Shown piece after piece: positions 1-5,690 of a DNA stretch of 6,094 nt. The stretch is from Pirellulales bacterium (GTDB lineage Bacteria; Planctomycetota; Planctomycetia; Pirellulales; JALHPA01), in NCBI GenBank assembly GCA_022842745.1, contig JALHPA010000194.1:1-6094 (forward strand), read 5' to 3'. A program made the position numbers and the translations under genes. Position 1 is the stretch's first letter. Each line of letters opens with the position of its first letter. Under the pieces are notes generated by a model that did no database searches, was not told the origin of the DNA, and was given only the letters and a program-made list of their open reading frames with translations.

Positions 1-377
1 GCGGACCGTTTCAGCGTCTCCTCCCGCGATAGCAGTTCGCAGCGGTATCCCAATCCCGGCGACGCCGCGGCGAATTCCTCCAGTACCCCCCACTCATCCT
101 CTCGATAGGCCAGATGCAGCGAACCGCATGGATCGTGCCATAGCCCCGCTCCGGCGATCGCTTCCAGCCACAACTCCCGGCTCCGTAGCGCCGCGTCGTA
201 ATTCTCGCCCGCCGTCTGACCAATCGGCCACACCATGCCAAAATTCCGCACCGACGCACCCTGCGCCGCCCGGTCCCGCTCGCACAGCACCACCCGCAAC
301 CCCAGCCGCGCCGCCGCCCAAGCATTGGCCAGCCCCACGATCCCCCCCCCAATCACCGCCACGTCGAATCCTGGCAT
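1..377 (-). CDS. TIGR03364-like FAD-dependent oxidoreductase (DAO fold), N-terminal part, cut by window edge
   Basis: Read on the minus strand from ATG at 377-375, this frame stays open to base 1 (125 full codons), so only the N-terminus is present. Residues 5-15 form a Rossmann dinucleotide-binding strand with GGGIVG at 10-15, and Glu33 at the end of the second strand (VVLCER) is the expected ribose-binding acid. The block SVRNFGMVWPIGQ (42-54) resembles the signature region of the TIGR03364 family of DAO/glycine-oxidase-fold flavoproteins. That family is associated with phosphonatase-like hydrolases and is thought to deaminate an aminophosphonate oxidatively; the substrate here is not visible. 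The start is supported by a Shine-Dalgarno-like GGGAGGTG about 9-10 bases upstream, which most other genes in the window lack. It is transcribed away from the DUF5690 permease. Other DAO-fold amine oxidases remain possible because the catalytic C-terminal half is missing. Confidence 0.82.
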   Translation of the reverse strand, partial: MPGFDVAVIGGGIVGLANAWAAARLGLRVVLCERDRAAQGASVRNFGMVWPIGQTAGENYDAALRSRELWLEAIAGAGLWHDPCGSLHLAYREDEWGVLEEFAAASPGLGYRCELLSREETLKRS

Positions 378-673
378 CTTGCTGACACCTCCCATCCCAG
401 CGAATTACTCGCGAACAACACCCGGCAACGTGCCGAACCATCCACACACCGCTCAGCCCATCCGCACGTAGCATACCCTCTGACCAACCCCCGCGCGAAC
501 TCGCTCATAATCCGCTCATCAAATTGCGGTATCAATCAGCTTCTGGCATGATGGCTCGGCCCGCGGAGAGCGTTGCCGCATCCAACAAAGGCGCCAGAGT
601 GAAGCCCGGTCTCTCATTCCGCCTCCCAGCTCCGTCGCCGTCACGTTTTCTCCGTTCATTTAGCGAGCTTCGC
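378..673. other. Divergent intergenic region (about 296 bases)
   Basis: This gap separates the minus-strand flavoprotein from the plus-strand permease and should hold promoters for both. The only Shine-Dalgarno-like motif is the minus-strand GGAGGTG near 386-394. CATAAT at 506-511 (plus) and TATGCT at 476-471 (minus) resemble -10 boxes, but neither has a good -35 at the usual spacing, so I do not call them promoters. Bases 524-673 are an in-frame open extension of the permease (TTG at 524, ATG at 548 and 551), but the encoded stretch is Ser/Arg/Pro-rich and unlike the family's N-terminus. I see no RNA gene or hairpin of note. Confidence 0.5.
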
Positions 674-2098
674 ATGTTGCCATCCCCGGACAAAGGCCTC
701 CGCGCATGGATGGCGCAGGCGCCCCACTCGGCTGCCCTCGGCATCGGCATGCTCGCCGCCTTTACCGCCTATTTCTGCATGTACGCCTTCCGGCGCCCAT
801 TCGCCGCGGCGGAATTCAAGGGCCTCTATTTCCTAGGCTCCCAGCTCGACCTCAAAACCGCGCTCGCCATCAGCCAGGTCTTCGGCTATGCGCTCTCCAA
901 GCTCCTCGGTAACAAATTCTGCTCGGAAGCCAGACCCGACCGCCGCGCCCCGATGATGATCGGACTGATCGCGTTCGCCGAATTGGCATTGGTCCTCTTC
1001 GGTTGGCTGCCGAGCAACTGGAAAGTAGTCGCCATATTCCTTAATGGCATCCCGCTCGGCATGGTTTGGGGCCTGGTCGTCGGATTCCTGGAAGGCCGGC
1101 GCGCCAGCGAAATCCTTCTGGCCGGACTCAGCAGCTCATTCATCGTCGCCAGCGGCGCGGTCAAGGACGTGGGGCGCAGCCTGCTTCAGGATTGGAATGT
1201 CAGCCAATCGTGGATGCCGGCCCTCACCGGAGCCTTGTTTCTCCCCCTCTTCCTTTTGGCCACCTGGATTCTCAACCAAATCCCGCCCGCCACGGCAGCC
1301 GATCGCGCCGAACGCAGTGAACGGCGGCCGATGAATGCTTCCCTGCGCTGGAATTTTGTCCGGCAGTTTGCCCCCGGACTGGCGTTGCTGCTCGTCGCCT
1401 ACTTCTTTCTGACCGCCTATCGCGATTATCGCGATACCTATGGCGTGGAGATCCTCTCCGCGCTAGGATACGGCAAGGAGAACAGGGCGATTTTCTCCCG
1501 CACGGAATTGTGGGTTGGTCTCGGAGTCCTGATCGCTTTGGCCGGCTTGAACCTCATCCAGAACAATCGCTGGGGGCTGCTCGCGGCGTTCGCGGTGATG
1601 GCCGGGGGATTGGCCTTGCTGTCGATCGCTACTCTCCTTCTCGACGCCGGCCGAATCGAGGGGCTCACCTGGATGCTCCTCGTTGGACTCGGATTGTACC
1701 TGGCCTACGTCCCTTACAACTCCATCCTCTTCGATCGCCTCGTCGCCTCGACCCGCGTCGCCGGAAACGCGGTCTTTGCCATCTACCTGGCGGACACCGT
1801 CGGCTATTCCGGTTCGATCGGCGTGCAACTCTACAAGGCCTTCGGCCAGTCCCAAATCAGCCATTTGGAGTTCTTCCGCGCCTTTACCTACGCCTTCTCC
1901 CTGGGGGGCGCCCTGCTCCTATTGGCCAGCGCCTGGTACTTCGCCCGTTGGCAGCCCACCCCGCGTGCCGAGGGCCTGGCCGAACCCGCTGCCCACGTCT
2001 CCCCGCCCGAGGCGTCTACCGCCTCAGGCGGCCAGACGTCCCCCGCCCCAGGCGGCCAGACGTCCCCCGCCCCAGGCGGCCAGCCGGCCAGCCGATAG
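674..2098 (+). CDS. DUF5690 family MFS-like membrane transporter
   Basis: The 474-residue product is a polytopic inner-membrane protein with roughly 11-12 hydrophobic segments, clearest at residues 20-38, 93-112, 117-138, 183-201, 232-248, 279-296, 301-323, 331-348 and 404-424. FTAYFCMYAFRRPFAAAEF (30-48) and TAYRDYRDTYGVEI (247-260) match what I recall of the DUF5690 family, a branch related to the major facilitator superfamily and found in Planctomycetes and Bacteroidetes. Its substrate is unknown. The central loop (203-226) is charged, as is usual between MFS halves. I chose ATG 674 because the family motif then begins about 25 residues in; no good Shine-Dalgarno precedes it, and TTG 524 or ATG 548/551 would add 41-50 low-complexity residues. 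The last ~48 residues (427-474) are a hydrophilic Pro/Gly/Gln/Ser/Thr tail containing two GGQTSPAP units encoded by a DNA repeat. It is probably first in a four-gene operon and lies divergent to a TIGR03364-like oxidase, which hints at uptake of that enzyme's substrate. Confidence 0.84.
   Translation: MLPSPDKGLRAWMAQAPHSAALGIGMLAAFTAYFCMYAFRRPFAAAEFKGLYFLGSQLDLKTALAISQVFGYALSKLLGNKFCSEARPDRRAPMMIGLIAFAELALVLFGWLPSNWKVVAIFLNGIPLGMVWGLVVGFLEGRRASEILLAGLSSSFIVASGAVKDVGRSLLQDWNVSQSWMPALTGALFLPLFLLATWILNQIPPATAADRAERSERRPMNASLRWNFVRQFAPGLALLLVAYFFLTAYRDYRDTYGVEILSALGYGKENRAIFSRTELWVGLGVLIALAGLNLIQNNRWGLLAAFAVMAGGLALLSIATLLLDAGRIEGLTWMLLVGLGLYLAYVPYNSILFDRLVASTRVAGNAVFAIYLADTVGYSGSIGVQLYKAFGQSQISHLEFFRAFTYAFSLGGALLLLASAWYFARWQPTPRAEGLAEPAAHVSPPEASTASGGQTSPAPGGQTSPAPGGQPASR
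2011..2040 (+). repeat. REP-like imperfect palindrome inside the 3' end of the permease gene
   Basis: The outer arms 2011-2017 (ggcgtct) and 2034-2040 (agacgtc) pair with one G-T wobble. The inner arms 2019-2023 (ccgcc) and 2027-2031 (ggcgg) pair perfectly around a 3-base loop, and an A/CC internal loop separates the two stems. The 30-base unit has the shape of a repetitive extragenic palindrome, yet it lies in frame within codons for the C-terminal tail. Its membership in a genome-wide family is inference. Confidence 0.55.
2026..2083 (+). repeat. 24-base tandem direct repeat (two full copies plus 10-base partial)
   Basis: The 24-base unit begins aggcggccagacgtc and ends cccgcccc. It occurs at 2026-2049 and again, identical, at 2050-2073, with the first 10 bases repeated at 2074-2083. 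A degraded version of the right half (cacgtctccccgccc) lies just upstream at about 1994-2008. Because 24 is a multiple of three, the array encodes repeated GGQTSPAP octapeptides in the tail of the DUF5690 protein. The identity of the two copies suggests recent slippage or duplication. Confidence 0.9.
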
Positions 2099-2139
2099 TC
2101 TTCCGCCCTCCGCGCGGTCGGTCGAATCCGCTAACCTGG

Positions 2140-3600
2140 ATGGGCATGCCTAAGGACTTTCTCAAAGACGCCCGCGATTATTACGACTGCATCGTCATCG
2201 GCAGCGGACTGGCCGGTTTGACCGCCGCCAACACCCTGGCCCGCGCCGGGCACTCCGTCCTGCTCCTCGAGCAGCACTACAAACTGGGGGGCATGGCCAC
2301 CTGGTTCAAACGCCCGCGCGGCCACATCTTCGATATCTCGCTGCACGGCTTCCCCATCGGCATGATCAAAAGCTGCCGCCGCTATTGGACCAGCGAAATC
2401 GCCGATTCGATCGTCCAGTTGAAGAACATCCGCTTCGACAACCCGATGTTCTCGCTCACCACCACTTTCAATCGCCAGGATTTCACCCGGCTCTTGGTCG
2501 AAAAATTCGCCGTTCCGATCGAGCAAGTGCAGGCGTTTTTTGACGCCGCCCGCGGCATGAATTTCTTCGACGACCAATCCACGACCGCCGGCCAACTCTT
2601 CGAGCGATTCTTTCCTGGCCGCGAAGACGTGATCCGGCTGCTCATGGAGCCGATCACCTACGCCAACGGATCCACGCTTGAAGATCCGGCCATTTCCTAT
2701 GGAATCGTGTTCTCCAATTTCATGTCCCAAGGGGTCTTCACCTTTTCCGGCGGCACCGACCGCCTGGTGAAGCTCATGCACGACGACCTCGTCAAAAACG
2801 GCGTCGACGTCCGCATCAAATCCGACGTGCAGAAGATCCACGTCCACCACGTCCCATTCCAGGAGCGCCGCGTGGCCGGCGTGACGGTCAACGGCCGCAC
2901 GATCCGTGCCCGAGCCGTGATTTCCAACTCCAACTTGCGCAGCACGATCTTCGACCTCGTCGGCGAATCCCATTGGGACGCCGATTTCCTCGACCAGGCC
3001 CGCGCCGTCCGGCTCAACAATTCCAGTTGCCAGGTCTACATGGCGCTCCATCCCGGCGAGAGGATCGACGAGAGTTGTGGCGACCTGCTGTTCAGTTCGA
3101 CCGCCCCCTTATTCCGCACCGAGGCCCTGCTGAATAGGGACATCACCAGCCGCACTTACTCCTTCTACTATCCCCGTACCCGCCCCGGCAGCGATCGCTG
3201 CCTGGTCGTCTCCAGCACCAACGCCAATTACCGCGACTGGGCCGATCTCACTCCCGAGCAATACGAGCACAGCAAACGGGAACTCGTCGAATCGACAATC
3301 GACGATCTCGAGCGCTACGTGCCAGGCATCCGCCAGAAGCTCGACCATGCCGAAGCCTCCACTCCTCTCACCTTCCAGCACTACACCAAGCATCTCCAAG
3401 GCGCCAGCTTCGGCACCAAATTCGAAGGCCTGGCCGTCAGCCGCAACATCCCCAAGCAAATTGAAGGTTTGTACCACGCCGGCAGCGTCGGCATCATCAT
3501 GTCCGGCTGGCTGGGAGCGATCAACTACGGCGTGATTGTCGCCAACGACGCCGACGCCCACCTCCTCCGCTCCCCGGTCAGCATTGCCGCCGGCACATAG
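2140..3600 (+). CDS. CrtI/phytoene-desaturase-like NAD(P)/FAD-dependent oxidoreductase
   Basis: The 486-residue product begins with a dinucleotide-binding fold: CIVIGSGLAGLTAANTLA (17-34) contains GxGxxG at 21-26, followed by Glu44 (LLLEQH) and the second glycine motif KLGGMATWF (48-56). FSGGTDRLVKLM (202-213) and GVDVRIKSDVQKI (221-233) match the substrate/FAD region of the phytoene desaturase and carotenoid isomerase class. The C-terminal block GLYHAGSVGIIMSGWLGAIN (443-462) replaces the usual FAD-binding end motif of CrtI proteins. Length is typical of the class. It probably oxidises or isomerises C-C double bonds in a long hydrophobic chain, but no carotenoid gene lies nearby; the next gene is a FabZ-like dehydratase, which points to an acyl or polyene substrate instead. 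The start could be ATG 2140 or ATG 2146; neither has a strong ribosome-binding site. The reading frame stays open upstream to about 1510, but that part overlaps the permease and is not family sequence. A 16-base perfect palindrome lies at 3187-3202. Confidence 0.87.
   Translation: MGMPKDFLKDARDYYDCIVIGSGLAGLTAANTLARAGHSVLLLEQHYKLGGMATWFKRPRGHIFDISLHGFPIGMIKSCRRYWTSEIADSIVQLKNIRFDNPMFSLTTTFNRQDFTRLLVEKFAVPIEQVQAFFDAARGMNFFDDQSTTAGQLFERFFPGREDVIRLLMEPITYANGSTLEDPAISYGIVFSNFMSQGVFTFSGGTDRLVKLMHDDLVKNGVDVRIKSDVQKIHVHHVPFQERRVAGVTVNGRTIRARAVISNSNLRSTIFDLVGESHWDADFLDQARAVRLNNSSCQVYMALHPGERIDESCGDLLFSSTAPLFRTEALLNRDITSRTYSFYYPRTRPGSDRCLVVSSTNANYRDWADLTPEQYEHSKRELVESTIDDLERYVPGIRQKLDHAEASTPLTFQHYTKHLQGASFGTKFEGLAVSRNIPKQIEGLYHAGSVGIIMSGWLGAINYGVIVANDADAHLLRSPVSIAAGT
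3187..3202. repeat. Perfect 16-base palindrome in coding sequence
   Basis: GGCAGCGATCGCTGCC reads identically on both strands and contains the octamer GCGATCGC (HIP1-like) at 3191-3198. It lies within codons of the CrtI-like gene (near residues 350-354, GSDRC). It has no spacer, so it is more like a protein-binding or methylation site than an RNA hairpin; it may also be coincidental. Confidence 0.6.
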
Positions 3601-3656
3601 TTCCCCGCCCGTCCCCCACCCGTCCTTCGCCTGTCGCTCGCACGCCCCACATCGCC

Positions 3657-4097
3657 ATGATCCTGGCTGAAATCCTCGCCGCCATCCCGCATCGGCCCCC
3701 GTTCCTGCTGCTCGACGAGATCGTCGACCGCGGCGACCAACACATCGTCTGCAAGAAACGCTTCACCGGCGACGAATACTTCTACTCCGGCCACTATCCG
3801 GGCTTCCCCCTCACGCCGGGCGTCTTGCTGTGCGAGGCCGCCCTGCAAGCCGGCGCGGTCCTCCTCTCCCGCCATACGCCCGAAGGCCCCGGCGTCGTCC
3901 CCGTGGTCGCCCGGATGAGCGACGCGCGCTTCAAAAGAATGGTTCGTCCCGGGGAAACAATCGACATCCGCGTCGATCTGAAAGAACGCCTGGCTGATGC
4001 CTTTTATTTGTCCGCCAAAGTTACCTGCGAAAACCAGCTTGTCGTCCGCCTGGACTTCGCCTGTACCATGGCCCCCACCATGCGCGCGGAAAGCTGA
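3657..4097 (+). CDS. FabZ-like 3-hydroxyacyl-[acyl-carrier-protein] dehydratase (hot-dog fold)
   Basis: This 146-residue protein has the length and motifs of the FabZ/FabA hot-dog dehydratases, which remove water from 3-hydroxyacyl-ACP to give trans-2-enoyl-ACP in the cytoplasm. HRPPFLLLDEI (12-22) is the family's N-terminal motif. GHYPGFPLTPGVLLCEAALQ (45-64) carries the catalytic pair His46 and Glu60, with the same 14-residue spacing as His54/Glu68 of E. coli FabZ. The usual MPGV reads TPGV and the usual EAMAQ reads EAALQ, so it is a divergent copy rather than a clear housekeeping enzyme. ATG 3657 is the natural start because the HRPPF motif then sits at residue 12; its leader is C-rich with no Shine-Dalgarno. 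It follows the CrtI-like gene by 56 bases in the same direction, suggesting joint work on a special acyl chain. A role in bulk fatty-acid synthesis is not excluded. Confidence 0.9.
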   Translation: MILAEILAAIPHRPPFLLLDEIVDRGDQHIVCKKRFTGDEYFYSGHYPGFPLTPGVLLCEAALQAGAVLLSRHTPEGPGVVPVVARMSDARFKRMVRPGETIDIRVDLKERLADAFYLSAKVTCENQLVVRLDFACTMAPTMRAES

Positions 4098-4145
4098 ATC
4101 CGTGCACCCTTCAATCTCTCCCCTCGACCACGGTACGCCGGCCGC

Positions 4146-4427
4146 GTGAACGACTTCTCCCCCCTCCCTCCATTGCCAGAGCGGCCGTCGCTGTCCGGCG
4201 ATCCGCCGAGACCATCGACGCCAGCGCGGATGCTTGCCCGTCTCTCCGGCTGCTTGATCGCCGCCTCGGTGCTAATTCCCGCCATCTTGATCGGGCGGGA
4301 ACTGGTCCTGCTTCCGCTCTTGATATTTGGCGTCGGCGGCTTATTCCACTACCTGGTCTGGGGACGTCGCCTTGGCGCCGCGCTGCAGGAGGAGTCCCAG
4401 CGCGATCCATCCCAGCCGTCGGATTGA
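4146..4427 (+). CDS. Small two-helix membrane protein of unknown function
   Basis: I do not recognise this 93-residue product. It starts at GTG 4146, 48 bases after the FabZ-like gene and in the same direction. Residues 1-27 are Pro/Ser-rich and hydrophilic. Two hydrophobic segments follow, about 34-50 (CLIAASVLIPAILIG) and 53-72 (LVLLPLLIFGVGGLFHYLVW), separated only by a short RE turn. A charged Gln/Glu/Asp/Ser tail (79-93) ends it. The helical hairpin and the operon position favour a real gene over chance. ATG 4230 (residue 29) is an alternative start that keeps both helices. No Shine-Dalgarno is seen for either start. The opposite strand also has an open frame here, but it looks like low-complexity Arg/Gly/Ser sequence. 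Confidence 0.6.
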   Translation: MNDFSPLPPLPERPSLSGDPPRPSTPARMLARLSGCLIAASVLIPAILIGRELVLLPLLIFGVGGLFHYLVWGRRLGAALQEESQRDPSQPSD

Positions 4428-4523
4428 GGCCAGCGCTCATCAGCATGGACTGCCGGGACCCGCTGTCGAGAGAGCCAGCAGCCCGATCATCGCCCCCGCC
4501 CCGGCTTCCGATTGACCGTCGCT

Positions 4524-5690
4524 CTATTCGTTGCGCAGCCTGAGCAACCGGGGTTCTTCCTCGGCGTCCAACTCGCTCGTCCCACCATGCGGAATCGAGT
4601 CTTCCTTCATGGCGTCGGCCAGGCCCAGCAAGTCCTCCGACTCCCGCAACAGGTCCGAATAAGTCTCGTCCCACGCCGGATCCGCGTTCAACGTCAACGT
4701 CGGCTCCATCCGCCGCTCGAAATTCACCTTCCGGTCGATCACGAACAGCGGCCGCGCGCGCACCTGGTCATAAATCCGCGTCACGTATTCCCCCAACATG
4801 CTGATCCCCAGCGCGTTCAGAGCTCCGAAGAAACTCGCGCTCAGTATATGCGAGGTCCACCCAGGAATCGCCGAGCCGCTGACGAATCGGCAGTACAAGG
4901 CCGCCGCCGACAGTCCGATGAACAACGACAGCGCCATGTAGCCAATCGTGTAAAACACCGCCAAGGGGAGCGAAGAAAATCCAAAAATCGCCGTCTTCGC
5001 CAGCCGAGTCAGCCCCGCCAGTGACACCCGCGGCCGATCGTCGTACCGCGCGTTCCGCTCCACCGGCACGCCAATCTGCCGAAACCCTACCCACGATCGC
5101 AAGCCCGGCAAATACCGGTCTCGCTCTCCTAGGCAACAAATCTCCTGCACCACCCGCCCATCCAACAGGCTGAAATTCCCCGCGTCCGCCGGAATCCGCA
5201 CGCTGGACACGCTCGACAGCAGCCGGTGGAACGCCGCGAACAGAAACCGCTTGGCGATCCCCTCCTTCCGCGCCACCCGGATCGCATACACCACGTCGAA
5301 TCCCGCCTGCCACTGCTCCAAAAATTGCCCGAAAGCCTCCGGCGCGTCCTGCAGATCGCTATCCATCAGCAACACCGCGTCGCCGCGCGCATGGCTCAGT
5401 CCCGCCTGCACCGCCGCCTGGTGTCCGAAGTTCCGCGACAAATGCAGTACCTTGACGTCCGCCGACCGCTCCGCCATCCGGTCCAGAATCTCTCCGCTCC
5501 CGTCGGTCGAACCGTCGTCGACAAACAGGATCTCCCCGTTCGTTCCGCACTCCAGCAGCGAAGAGCGCACCCGCGCCAGCAGAGTCTCCAGCGCCGCCGC
5601 CTCGTTGAACACCGGCAATACCACGCTAATCAATGAGTCGGGCAGCGGCGGGCGGCTATCGGCGTGCGGTGCGCGAGGCTGGTTAGTCAT
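4524..5690 (-). CDS. GtrB/CsbB-type family 2 glycosyltransferase (polyprenyl-phosphate sugar transferase)
   Basis: The 388-residue product has a GT-A domain: ISVVLPVFNE (21-30), ILFVDDGSTDGS (54-65) binding the nucleotide, the LSRNFGHQAA motif (84-93) and the metal-binding DxD as MDSDLQD (109-115). GERDRYLPGLRSWVGFRQ (188-205) is the conserved loop of the DPM1/GtrB/CsbB/ArnC group. Two membrane helices follow at about 238-265 and 279-300, as in GtrB, which transfers a sugar from a nucleotide donor to undecaprenyl phosphate on the cytoplasmic face. Residues ~325-388 form a hydrophilic, acidic tail (ADAMKEDS, ELDAEEEP) longer than most GtrB proteins have. ATG 5690 overlaps the stop of the upstream YfhO-like gene by 8 bases, so translation is probably coupled. 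The sugar cannot be read from sequence. Confidence 0.92.
   Translation of the reverse strand: MTNQPRAPHADSRPPLPDSLISVVLPVFNEAAALETLLARVRSSLLECGTNGEILFVDDGSTDGSGEILDRMAERSADVKVLHLSRNFGHQAAVQAGLSHARGDAVLLMDSDLQDAPEAFGQFLEQWQAGFDVVYAIRVARKEGIAKRFLFAAFHRLLSSVSSVRIPADAGNFSLLDGRVVQEICCLGERDRYLPGLRSWVGFRQIGVPVERNARYDDRPRVSLAGLTRLAKTAIFGFSSLPLAVFYTIGYMALSLFIGLSAAALYCRFVSGSAIPGWTSHILSASFFGALNALGISMLGEYVTRIYDQVRARPLFVIDRKVNFERRMEPTLTLNADPAWDETYSDLLRESEDLLGLADAMKEDSIPHGGTSELDAEEEPRLLRLRNE

Noticed and set aside
11..474. Minus-strand open frames other than the one starting at 377
   Set aside because: They are Trp/Arg/Gly-rich shadows; only the frame from 377 carries the GGGIVG and SVRNFG motifs.
471..511. 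Candidate -10 boxes CATAAT (plus) and TATGCT (minus)
   Set aside because: Neither has a convincing -35 at 16-18 bases, and such hexamers occur by chance.
1418..1436. Near-palindrome made of two tatcgcgat copies
   Set aside because: It encodes YRDYRDTY, part of the conserved DUF5690 motif, so protein constraint explains it.
1510..2139. Long upstream open extension of the CrtI-like frame overlapping the permease gene
   Set aside because: It encodes Arg/Pro-rich sequence with no family resemblance, while the overlapping frame encodes clear membrane helices; the Rossmann motif begins only after 2140.
2131..3051. Minus-strand open frame of 306 codons opposite the CrtI-like gene
   Set aside because: It mirrors the codon pattern of the real gene on the other strand, is rich in Val/Gly/Asp/Glu repeats, and shows no domain motif.
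4428..4523. Possible bidirectional terminator between convergent genes
   Set aside because: Only very short stems (for example cgg-gac-ccg) and no T-tract are present; I cannot support a terminator.
4111..4674. Minus-strand open frame of 187 codons spanning the convergent gap
   Set aside because: The product is Arg/Gly/Ser-rich without hydrophobic core or motif, and it overlaps the end of the well-supported glycosyltransferase in a different frame.
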